DNA of 64,000 nucleotides from Strigamia acuminata. Lineage: Eukaryota > Arthropoda > Chilopoda > Geophilomorpha > Linotaeniidae. The position numbers were made by a program, and so were the translations under genes. Position 1 is the first letter of the stretch, and each line of letters opens with the position of its first letter. Below are positions 42,430 through 54,000 of this stretch, piece after piece. Location of the stretch: NCBI GenBank assembly GCA_949358305.1, contig OX442315.1, forward strand, positions 35,428,427 to 35,492,426, written 5' to 3'. The notes beneath the pieces were generated by a model. The model saw only the letters and a program-made list of their open reading frames with translations, ran no database searches and had not been told where the DNA came from.

Positions 42430-42717
42430 CCCTCACCATTTTTCAAAAAAATTAACTTCGAAAATAACATATAATTGAAAAAGATATGTGCATTTAAATG
42501 TCTTTTTTCTATATATTATATTGTATTACAGGTAATAAATACAGTAATACACTATATGCACATTATGTAATTAAATATTTGAATTACATTTTAACACCGA
42601 TTAAGATTATTATTATTCCAAAAAATTATTTTACTGGCCCTATAGAGGCCCCAAACTGAAACTTATTTACTTTCATGGTCAGTCAACTCAATCGAGCTTT
42701 ACATAAACTACAAGAGC
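42430..42717. repeat. duplicated 3' flank of Z2 (block S)
   Basis: Closely matches 49923-50208, which lies on the 3' side of Z3. The match ends at ...AAACTA(C/A)AAGAGCA, where Z2 changes into coding sequence. It marks the edge of a deletion in Z2 and one end of the duplicated intergenic unit. Confidence 0.85.
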
Positions 42718-45700
42718 ACACCACACTCGGGACATTTGCTCGTTTGGTTCGCACCACCACACTCTCCAATAGCATATGGGTGTCCATTGGGACACTTGTA
42801 CCAATGCCCCGTTCCAAGACCTATAGCTTTGACTATGGCTATTTGCTCCGATCTAGTAATCGCTAATCCAGGCACGTAATCGGCAGCCATCCTAATAGAC
42901 CTTTCCACAGCTTTTTCCTCTTCCGGCTCCAGCTTCAAACTGCTCGTCAAATACTGTTTAGCTTTGGCCAAGTGCAATTCGGACTGAGCACTCCGATGGA
43001 CGGTATCATGTTGAACATTCAAATACATCGTATACAATTCAATGCGTGTGAGTTCTTTCCCGATATCAGTTATCTCAAACTCGTTCATCTTCTCTTTGTT
43101 CGTCATCAAGCGATCGACAAGAAAAGCCAAATCGGCTTCAAAGTAGCGTTTCGCCTCGCTCGCCCGAATCATCCTGCTAAACTTCTCCTTGATGTCGGTC
43201 ATCCTCGTCAGCAAGTTTACTTGGTTCTGGATAACTATGAGTTGGTTCTGGTGGACCGTTTGTATCCCAGTCAATAGTCTTGACAACAGTTTAGACTCCT
43301 GAGGAAATCGAGCCATCAACAATCTATTTTTTTGTATTGTCTGGTGCACTTGGTGCATCGCATTTCTTAAAATTTTCCCCTTTCCAAATATTTTCTTTTT
43401 CACCTCCTGTATGTCGGCCATGCGCTGTTTAATGATATTCCCATAGCGAGTACAATTCCAAATGGTGGTTTTACATCGGGGACATTCCTTCATCTGGATC
43501 TCCTCTTGGTCCACCTCTTTCATCCAATAGTCCAAACTTCGAACTTCAATGCAGTGGCCACAATCAGCCAATTGAATGAACCTCGCATCTTCCTCTTCTT
43601 CGTAGCCGTAAAGCACAAACTCCGATAATTTCTCCCTGTTACAGATCCGGCACAGCTTGGGACATTTCTCACCACACAGACCAATGCAGGGGTGTCCACA
43701 AGCCAGGACTTTCTGGCAAGGTAAATCACACGCCTCTCTGTTGCACATGTCTCCACACTTGGTTGTACAGTTGAGGTGGTTACACCGCCACATACAACGT
43801 TCCTTGCACTTTTTGCAAGGCATCCCGCACTTCTGTCTACACCTGCTATGAACGCATTGATTGCTACAGTTTTTGATGCAAGGCGGACACACGAGCGCGC
43901 ATGGAAACGTGCAGGAATGACCGCAAATTTGCGGTCTCCCACAATTCTCTTTGCAAGGTATATGCACCCTGCCTTGCCGGCACTCGCCACAAGACCCCTT
44001 ACACAAATGCCCGCAACCTAATTCCACTTTGCAAGCGTGTTTGCAATACGGGGCTATCTCCCGATCGAGTGAACCGGCCAAGTGGCACGGCGCATCCACC
44101 ACATGACCGCACAAATCCGACCGCTGGACCAGATGCGAGCACTTGGTCTCGCACACATCTCTGCAAGCCTTCGGACAACGGTGCCCGCACGGTAGACTCT
44201 TCTTGCACGCTGCAGTGCACACCAAACTCGTTGCAACTGCCCGGCATTCGGCTTTCATCACGTGCCCGCAATACGGAAACTTGTCCACGATTTCTTTGCA
44301 GTCGCCACAGGTTTCGCAGCATTTCAGTTTGCACGGATGGCCGCAATCGAGCGTCTGCGTACACGGTTCGACGCACGGGTCAACGTATGCATCGTCAGCC
44401 TGTCTAGCTCTAAGCATTGGTAGAAGGGTTAGTCGTGGACACGTCGACGGCCTTAAAAGAATCTCCATCGAGCAGGGGTGCTGGATCTTGTGTCCACACG
44501 GGCGCTCCTTCTCGACCAACCTCAGACACTTGTTGCAAGGTTGGAAACACAAATTGTTGCACTTGTGTCCTCGCTCGCAGATCTTCTTCTCGCAACGTTT
44601 CGTGCATTCGACGTCCTCGTGGTCCGGGTCTTCCCTCGGATGACATTTCTGAGGACACGCGTGCCCGCACTCCAGCCTGGCCCCGCAGTCCACCCGGCAG
44701 TTGACCATGGCCGAGTTCTGAAAGCAGGACATTACTCTTTCGTGATTGCAGTGCGGCAACTCCCGTTTGACCGTTACTCTGCATTGGTATTGGTCCAGAT
44801 GGAGTGCACCGGCCAAGTGGCACGGCGCATCCACCACATGACCGCACAAGCCCGGCCGCTGAACCAGATGCGAGCACTTGGTCTCGCACACATCTCCGCA
44901 AGCCTTCGGACAACGGTGCCCGCACGGTAGACTCTTCTTGCACGCTGCAGTGCACACCAAACTCGCCGCAACTGCCCGGCATTCGGCTTTCATCACGTGC
45001 CCGCAATACAGGAACTTGTCCACGATTTCTTTGCAGTCTCCACACGGTTCGGAGCATTTCAGTTTGCACGGATGGCCGCAAACGAGCGTCAGTGTACACG
45101 GTGTGCACACCATCCTTGCCCCCCAGTCCATCCAGCAATTGACCATGGCCGGGTCCTGAAAGCAGGACATGACTCTTTCGTGATTGCCATGCGTTAACTT
45201 CCGTTTGACCTTTTCTTTGCATTGGTATTGGTCCAGGTCGACGTGGCACTCCAGAGTGACCTTATGTCCGCATTTTAAATCTCTCTCGACCAGCACATTG
45301 CATTTTATCGTCGCTATATCCACGTGACACGGCTGGAACTCGCTGTGCTCGCAATTCAGGTGACACTTCATCACTCTAACCCTGCACGGTTCGCAGATCT
45401 GACAGCATTTCAAGGGACACGAGTGATTCAAATCACAGATAACTTTAATGCACGGTTCTTTGCATAATGTGCTGTGTGGTTCTGCATGACACTGTCTTTT
45501 ACAAACATGGTTGCAACTCAGCACGTGACCACACATTTTTAAGCATCCACCTTCAGGGCACAAGATTTTAAAATCATTTGCAGTCGCTACCTTTGTCAGA
45601 GTACCGTGTTCTTGACATTTCAGTGTTATTTTATTACCAACTGAGCCATCGATTTTTATGCTATCAACTATGCTACGCCAAAATTTACTTTTCTCGGCAA

Positions 45701-46589
45701 AATGATAAAAATTCCCTACACAAAAAAGTCCCATCTTAGCTCTTGAGAGCGCCACATTCACCCTATTGTCAAATTCTAGAAAGCCAATTCGTCCTTCTCT
45801 GTTATTTCTGACGAAGGACAGAAGAACTATATCGCTTTCTTCGCCTTGAAAGCCATCGATCGATGTTACGCGAACTCCCTCAAAAATCACATCCGTCATA
45901 CGTTTCTGCAATTCATTTAACTGGCCATTGTACGCTGTTATAATGGTAATCTGGGAGGGTTTGTAGCTTTGTTGTAGTAAGTAACGACATAAAGCGACCA
46001 AATACGCAGCCTCAAAGCTATTAGCATGAACTTCAATGTCGCGCATTTTGTCTTCCATCACGTTGTGGTTTAGAAAGAACATGTTGGACTTGACGCCCTT
46101 GATTTGTGGATATTCTAGTACGTCAGGGTGATTCCTCAGATTTTGGTAAATAAAAGGTGCGAGCAGTCCAGATATGTCAGGCCGCATGCGGTGCTGAACC
46201 TGAAGAGTTGCATATCCAACGCCATTGTTGATGAGTCTTTCAAAAAGAGAAACATCCAAGTGGCATTCCTCAGATAATCTTTGAACATTTACTTGAGCTC
46301 GCAACTGCTTATGATCACCTATAAAAAAATAAAACCACGATAAATGTATTAGAAACAATGCACAAACAATGAGAGATCCAGTGGTCTATAACTACAATTA
46401 ATCACGGTTGCCGCAACAAAAACGTTTAAAACATTTTCCTTAGGAACTGAAAATTTGTGATTAATTACTGATGCTGAATTATGTGATAATTTTCCAGTGG
46501 TCTATTGTTGGGCAATAAACACCTACCTGTGTTTATTGTTGTTATTATTAATATTATTATTATTATTATTATTATTACTATTATTATTA

Positions 46590-46628
<39 letters not shown>

Positions 46629-47995
46629 CTCACCAATAAGTATAAGATGTTGAGTGCTAGACGTTAATGTGCAGATAATGTGTGATTCGAATACTCTTGC
46701 GGCTTCTTCAACAACAACTAGCAAAAAATGTATGAAATTTATTTACCAAAATTTTAAAATTTTTAATAAATTGAAAAATTACCAATTTTTGGCTGAAGAA
46801 AACCAAGTTCATCTGCATGTTTCGCAGCACCAGTTGTTGTCATCCCAATCACATCACATTTTCTTAATATGTCACACTTATTAAGTTTCATGCGATGTTG
46901 AATAGCCTTCAAAGTATATTTCTCGAGTTTTTCGCTCTCCGATCCTCCTCCAACACGTATTATCGATTGAGTAAAATCAAGCACGCCTTCTAGAAATTGA
47001 TCCAAAGCACGATTCGTCATGGATACCACCAAAATGGGGCCGTATTTCCCTTTGCCCCTCCAAACGTCTTTGTTGTTGAGTAAAGTTTGCATGATCTTTA
47101 ATGCAACGTGGGTTTTTCCAGTACCTGGCGGCCCTTGAATTATACCCAACTCCGAACTCAAGGCTAAATGCATGGCTTCTCTTTGCGAATCGTCCAGATT
47201 CAATTCAACCTCGGACGGCCAATCGTCCATGTCAAGAACCGTCCGACTAATCAAATTCGCTCGGTCTCTAATGCTAAACTTGTATCTCGATAAACGATTC
47301 AAGTACGTAGGTAGATCCAATCGGCGCTGTGCTTGAATAATATACTTTTGCAATGGTAAATTGTTCTTATTGAAGTTCTGAAGACCTTGGAGCACCGGTC
47401 TGTACGCACCGAAAAAAGTCGGCAATTCGGCAGCTGAGTAAACTCCTTTCAATGTACTTTTTGCTCCTTCAAATTTTACTAGGACGATCCCTTTTTCCAA
47501 GTCTTTTGGATTGCTGTCAGCAACCACCGCGGATATGACCGTTTCGAAGTTGTCGTTGGATAAAATCAGAAGCGAGCCATGCATGAATCTCTTGGCTGTG
47601 TCCCATTTGACGGTGCTAAAATGTTTGTTGTTGAAAATCAGTTGGTGTAGAACCCCTTGTCCGTCGTATATTGCATCTTCAATTTTCACGTGCTCGTGTA
47701 TCCACATATCTTTGTATTTACTGGTATCGCATTTCCTGTTCGTTCTGTAGTCCTGTATTCCATCTCGAAGTGGTGCAATGAAATCTTCTCTTAAAAGACG
47801 AAATTGCACGTCCAAGTAATGGTTTACATCTTCGTATGGCCCTTTGGTAATATTTGGCCTCAAAGTTGGGTTATTTTCATCTAGCAATTCTTCAATTGAT
47901 GGTAAAATTGAAATTTTTCTAAAATTTTCTTCCTCTGGTAATGTTTGACGGAAACCCGAAAAATTCCGGTGACTGGCGGAAGAGCGGTCCCACAT
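42708..47995 (-). CDS. ZNFX1-like: Z2: hybrid ZNFX1-like helicase (1635 aa)
   Basis: Exons 47995-46783, 46717-46634 and 46318-42708; 4908 nt. The 5' half follows Z1 closely down to CDLNHSCPLKC; from there on it follows Z3. Walker A GPPGTGKT and motifs II, III (GDHKQLRAQ), V and VI are present. About 265 codons between motif Ia and motif II of Z1 are deleted in frame (junction RMKLNK/CDILRK). The Cys-rich part has a tandem duplication (about 44040-44400 and 44790-45110) giving extra NFX1-type fingers. It ends with an RZ-type finger (KCPNGHPYAIGECGGA ... CPEC) but stops four residues later (GVLL), lacking the Z3 tail. The reading frame is intact, so it may be expressed. Confidence 0.9.
44040..45115 (-). 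repeat. internal duplication in the Z2 zinc-finger exon
   Basis: The block coding for CGHPCKLKC ... CKEIVDKF ... CGHVVDAPCHLAG occurs at about 44070-44365 and again at about 44795-45095, with long identical runs such as GCCCGGCATTCGGCTTTCAT. Z3 has it once. The upstream HVDLDQYQC unit is also partly repeated. Confidence 0.85.
46545..46626. repeat. TTA/ATT microsatellite in Z2 intron 2
   Basis: About 27 trinucleotide units with a few interruptions, next to the donor of the 84-nt exon. Confidence 0.9.
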
Positions 47996-48000
47996 TGTTT

Positions 48001-50208
48001 ACTATTCGTATATTGAAAGAATAAATTAATACAATTATAAATGTGTTATAAATAGGCTGTTGAGCCAGACCTCTTGAAAATATTAAAGAAAACAAGTAAA
48101 ACGTTTTTGGAAAAAGGCTTTTATGCTGTATCCCTGTGAAATTTGAATCCAGACTAAAAATTTGACAAATGACAAATCGTTTTTTAGCAAATAAAAAAAT
48201 GTAGCTAAGATCAAAAAGTTATCAGCAACATTTGAAAGAGCGGCAAATTCTGCTCAAGAAACATATTTTAAATATTTTAAATTGGTCATACAATAATGAA
48301 TTTTGGACCAAATTGGTTATAAAATGATGAATTTTGGACCAAATTGGTCATACAACAATGAATTTTGGACCAAATTGGTTATAAAATGATGAATTTTGGA
48401 CCAAATTGGACATAACATAATAAATTTTTGTCAAGATTGGTCAAAAACTGCTAATTTTTGCTCAAAATTGGTAAAAAAATAATTAATTTTGATTAAAATT
48501 GGTCAAAAACTGATAAATTTTCATTAAAATTTGTCAAAAACTGATTACTTTTGCTCTATTCTGATTAAAAACTGATTATTTTTGCTCTGTTCTGATTAAA
48601 AACTGATTGTTTTTTATCCATATTGGCAAAATTAATGATTTTTTATTTAAAAACTGATGAGTTGTAGGCATTGCAATAATTTCCACTGCTGTTTGGAGGT
48701 GCCATTGTCCAATTATTTTAATTATTTCAATTATTTCGGGTATCACACAGTTGATTTGGAACTGTTGGACGCATACCCACCACTACGAGCGCTAGTGTCG
48801 ATTGGAGGCGTGGCCTGATTGCACCAAAAACGGAGGGTGCCGACTCTTTCTTTCTTTACTCTATGCCAAAATGTAATTTTTCGGCAGTGCCATGACCCTC
48901 TTTATTTGGTCTGTGATAAAATTAATGCCATATAAATACAGTTTTCCAGATAAATAAAATTCAATTTTTTACAAAACTGTGTCAGTTATCATGGGTTCAT
49001 AAGGTGACGTCATGTGCCGCTTTTCACAAAAAAGAATGAGTTGTCAGTTTTACACATGGATTACTCCTTTGATAATCTATTAACATTGTTGAAATCGGTA
49101 CCTTTTCGCGAAGTCTTAACGTGGTGTCAGAGAAACGAATGTGTTCGTCGGCGTTCTTTACAGTCCGTAAACCGAAACCATTGATTGGCGTCAGTTGTCA
49201 GGAATGGATGGCCGCAATGTGGCGCCCTATGGTAAATCTAAAACATGATTCCAGGTGTGTGTAATGCACCAACATTGATATTGATCGAGAACTTTTTTCA
49301 CAGCCAATTTTCAGGTCACGTGACGTGAAACCCACCTTACACGTATGCTTATATCAGTCCACACTATCCTAACCTGAACCTAAACCTGGAAATAAAACCG
49401 GTAACACGATGATCGGATGTACATGTCTGGTGGATGACACCAGCCGCGAGGTGAACAAAATCAGGGGATTTTCCTTTGATTTAATTCAGACATGCGCAGA
49501 AAAGGGGATTCAATTGTTGTGTGTATATCGAACCAGAATAGTTTTCTGGTTCCACCCCTACTGTTTGGATCACTAGTGCCCTAAAGAATTCAAGAAGAAA
49601 AAAATTCGTGCTGACCTAATTGCGACAATCAATCCAGCAGGTTGTGTATTTTATTACAAGAATTTACCTTACAAAGTCAATCGTAATTCATAACATACAA
49701 TCAGAAAGAACGCAAATTTGAACGTAATTTTATTACGATTGTTTGAAACACCTAGCGATGTCAAATGCAGTTTGTTACGCGCTTCAAGATTTGATGGCCA
49801 TTTTGTAGCGGTTCTCCTCATTGGTGTGTGACGTAGATAATGGTAGAAGACCAAGTTCGCGAAAATTTGCTAATGCCAAATTTTATTTTTAATATTAAGT
49901 AATGTAAATTTTACAATTTTGACTTAACTTCGAAAATAAGATGTAATTGAAAAAGATATGTGCATTTAAATGTCTTTTTTCTGTATATTATATTGTATTA
50001 CAGGTAATACAGTAATACACTATGCACATTATGTAATTAAATATTTGAATTACATTTTAACATCGATTAAGATTATTATTATTCAAAAAAATTATTTTAC
50101 TGGCCCTATAGAGGCCCCAAATTGAAACTTATTTACTTTCATGGTAAGTCAGGCAATGAGTAATACGTAACTCAACTCAATCGAGCTTTACATAAACTAA
50201 AAGAGCAA
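48001..50208. other. Z2-Z3 intergenic DNA, second copy of the Z1-Z2 intergenic unit
   Basis: 48940-49920 and 49923-50208 repeat 41270-42360 and 42430-42717 in the same order. 48050-48930 is extra and contains a minisatellite. CRE palindrome TGACGTCA at 49005-49012. No intact gene. Confidence 0.75.
48280..48615. repeat. 31-bp AT-rich minisatellite
   Basis: Units of the type ATTGGTCATACAATAATGAA TTTTGGACCAA; the first five are very similar, later ones decay to AAAACTGATT...TTTGCTC units. Absent from the Z1-Z2 intergenic copy. Confidence 0.85.
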
Positions 50209-50209
50209 A

Positions 50210-50700
50210 GATTGGTTCAAGGTGATCCAAGATAACACAACAAATACAAAATCACGAACTACTTAATTTCTAGTTCACTTATAACAGTTAAAAACATACG
50301 GAAAAATTATAGAAATTACAAACACATTTTTATCAAAATTAATTTCTCATATCCAAACTCAAAAATTACCATTCAAAATATAGTCATATTTTCGATACAA
50401 TAACAATAATTAATTGCACTTTATGTGAACCTAAAGTGAATCATTGGCTACAAAGTTCACATGTGTGAGTGTCGAATCTGTCGGTCAAGTCATGTTGCTC
50501 CCTAATAAATCACTACGCAAGAAAACACGTAGCGTTAAGGAGTTCAAGTGCACGGGCCATCAAATGTAACATAGGCAGAGTCATGTCGAATCTCGGTTCA
50601 GTCGGATCCAGTCTCTAAACATTCAAGTGAATGCCTTTAAAATGGATTCGACTTAACCGAGATTCGACACGACCAAACTTGCATTACATGGTAAACATCG
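50210..50700. repeat. dispersed repeat R, uninterrupted copy
   Basis: Reverse complement matches 32360-32127 then 30307-30100 without a break. It is the empty site for the 1,819-bp element and has one TTGTAGCC (here GGCTACAA). Confidence 0.8.
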
Positions 50701-50825
50701 GAAAGTAAATTAAAGCCAATCATACATCTTTAAGCAGGGCAATCAAAACTGGGAAAAAATTGTATCAGTTGATGGAACAGTACAAAATATCACATTTTAT
50801 TTATTTAAACCCAATTCCACATAAT

Positions 50826-50972
50826 TAAAACATGAATTTCAATTGAATTATCTCGCAATTAAAACATTTATGTATTTCAATTGAATTATATCGCAATTAA
50901 AACATTTATGAATTTCAATTGAATTATCTCGCAATTTAAACATTTATATATTTCAATTGAATTATTCCACGA
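50826..50972. repeat. 38-bp tandem repeat, about 3.7 copies
   Basis: Units AAAACATTTATG.ATTTCAATTGAATTAT.TCGCAATT, each with the palindrome TTCAATTGAA. It lies in or just beyond the Z3 3' UTR. Confidence 0.9.
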
Positions 50973-50977
50973 TTACA

Positions 50978-50990
50978 TTTATTTATTTCA
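50978..50990 (-). terminator. possible polyadenylation signal of Z3
   Basis: Minus-strand AAATAAATAAA about 100 bp beyond the stop. Another AATAAA lies near 50797; which is used cannot be told. Confidence 0.4.
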
Positions 50991-51086
50991 AATAGTTTAC
51001 CTCAATTGAAACTGAACCTACTGTTATTAATTTCCCATAAAGAAATGTCTAAATCTACTACATTGTGCACGCTGCATGTAAAAACA

Positions 51087-54000
51087 TTAATTAAGGTCTC
51101 GCAAATCATAATTTCCTAACCCAACATGGTCCCCCCAAGCAGGATGGCGAGATCCGTCCATCTCCCCAGCGTGCACATTGCCCGTTGCCAACGTATGATC
51201 TTCGCCCCCAACTGCCACACCACAGTCAGGACATTTGCTCGTTTGGTTCGCACCACCACAATCTCCAATAGCATATGGGTGTCCATTGGGACACTTGTAC
51301 CAATGCCCTGTTCCAAGACCTATCGCTTTGACTATGGCTATTTGCTCCGATCTAGTAATCGCTAATCCAGGCACGTAATCGGCAGCCATCCTAATGGCCC
51401 TTTCCACAGCTTTTTCCTCTTCCGGCTCCAGCTTCAAACTGCTCGTCAAATACTTTTTAGCATTGGCCAAGTGCAATTCGGACTGAGGACTAGCCGTGTT
51501 GTGTTGAACATTCAAATACATCGTATACAATTCAATACGGGTGAGTTCTTTCCCGATATCAGTTATCTCAAACTCGTTCATCTTCTCTTTGTTCGTCATC
51601 AAGCGATCGACAAGAAAAGCCAAATCGGCTTCAAAGTAGCGCTTCGCCTCGCTCGCCCGAATCATCCTGCTAAACTTCTCCTTGATGTCGGTCATCCTCG
51701 TCAGCAAGTTTACTTGGTTCTGGATAACTATGAGTTGGTTCTGGTGGACCGTTTCTTTCCCAGTCAACCGTCTTGACAACAGTTTAGACTCCTGAGGAAA
51801 TCCAGCCATCAACAATCTATTGTTTTGTATCGTCTGGTGCACTTGATGCATCGAATTTCTCAAAATCTTCCCCTTTCCAAATAGTTTCTTCTTGACCCTC
51901 TGTATGTCGGCCATGCGCTGTTTAATGATATTCCCATAGCGGGTGCATTTCCAAATGGTGGTTTTACATCGGGGACATTCCTTCATCTTGATCTCCTCTT
52001 GGTCCACCTCTTTCATCCAATAATCCAAACCTTGAACTTCAATGCAGTGGCCACAATCAGCCAATTGAATGAACCTCGCATCTTCCTCTTCTTCGTAGCC
52101 GTAAAGAACAAACTCCAATAATTTCTCCCGGTTACAGATCCGGCACAGCTTGGGACATTTCTCACCGCACAGACCAATGCAGGGGTGTCCACAAGCCAGG
52201 ACTTTCCGGCAAGGTAAATCACACGCATTTCTGTTGCACATGTTTCCACACATGGTTGTACAATAGTGGTGGTCACACTGCCATTTGCAGCGTTCTTTGC
52301 ACTTTTTGCAAGCCATCCCGCACTTCTGCTGGCACCGGCTATGAACGCATTGATTGCTACAAGTCATGGTGCAAGGCGGGCACACGAGCGCGCATGGAAA
52401 CTTGCAGGAATGACCGCAAATTTGCAGTCTCCCACAATTCTCCTTGCAAGGTATGTGCACCCTGCCTTGCCGGCACTCGCCACACGACCCCTTACACAAA
52501 TGCCCGCAACCTAATTCTACTTTGCAAGCATGTTTGCAATACGGGGCTATCTCCCGATCTAGTGCACCGGCCAAATGGCACGGCGCATCCACCACATGAC
52601 CGCACAAGCCCGGCCGCTGGACCAGATGAGAGCACTTGGTCTCGCACACATCTCCACAAGCCTTCGGACAAGGGTGCCCGCACGGTAGACTCTTCCTGCA
52701 CGCTCCAGTGCACACCAAACTCGCCGCAACTGCCCGGCATTCGGCTTTCATCACGTGCCCGCAATACGGGAACTTGTCCACGATTTCTTTGCAGTCGCCA
52801 CACGTTTCGGAGCATTTCAGTTTGCACGGATGGCCGCAATCGAGCGTCAGTGCACACGGTTCGACGCACGGGTCAACGTATCCATCTTCATCCTGTCTAG
52901 CTCTCTTCAAAGCGGTTATTATACTAGTTGCACGTGTCGACGGCCTTAAAAGAATCTCCGTCGAGCATGGGTGCTGGATCTTGTGTCCACACGGGCGCTC
53001 CTTCTCGACCAGCCTCATACACTTGTTGCAAGGTTGGAAACACAAATTCTTGCACTTGTGTCCTCGCTCGCAGATCTTCTTTTCGCAACGTTTCGTGCAT
53101 TCGACGTCCTCGTGGTCCGGGTCTTCCCTCGGATGACATTTCTGCGGACACGCGTGCCCGCACTCCAGCCTGGCCCCGCAGTCCACCCGGCAGTTGACCA
53201 TGGCCGGATCCTGAAAGCAGGACATGACTCTTTCGTGATTGCAATGTGGCAACTCCCGTTTGACTGTAACTCTGCATTGATATTGGTCCACATCGACGTG
53301 GCACTCCAGAGTGACCTTATGTCCGCATTTTAAATCCCTCTCGACCAGCACCTGACATTTTACCGCCGCAATATCCACGTAGCACGGCTGGTACTCGCTG
53401 TGCTCGCAATTCAGGTGATACTTCATCACGCTGACCCTGCACGGTTCGCAGACCTGATAGCATTTCAAGGGACACGAGTGCTGCAAGTCGCACAGCACTT
53501 TGTTGCACGTTTGCTCGCAATCACCGTGCCGCGTCACGTGGCAAACCCTCGTGCAGTAGTGATCGCAAGCTAATTTCTCCCTGCACAGCTCCAGACACCC
53601 GCCCTCAGGTGCCTGGCTGCGGAAGTCCCTTTCATTGCGCACGATGGTCAGTTGACTGTGCTTCTGGCACTGTAACGTCATTTCGTTGCCAGTATACCCG
53701 TATATCTCCAAATAATTGCAGATTTTGCGCCACGTCGGGCTTTTACTGGCGAAAAACTTGAAGTTTCCGACGCAGTAAAGTCCGATTTTCGCTCGGGACA
53801 AGGCGACGTTGATCCTGTTGTCGATTTTTAAGAACCCAATTTGGCCTTCCTCGTTGCTGCGGACGAAGGATAGAAGGATGATGTCGTTTTCCTCGCCCTG
53901 GTAGTTGTCCACAACGGTCACCTTGACTCCTTCGAACGTAGTTCTGTCCAAGTGTTTGCGTAGTTCGAAGAGTTGGCCGGCGTAAGCGGCTAATATGGTT

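Noticed and set aside
44054-45249. Long antisense and alternate-frame ORFs across the Z2 zinc-finger exon (up to 279 codons)
   Set aside because: They overlap a conserved Cys-rich coding exon, share its repeat structure, and appear again at the same place in Z3; they are frame shadows.
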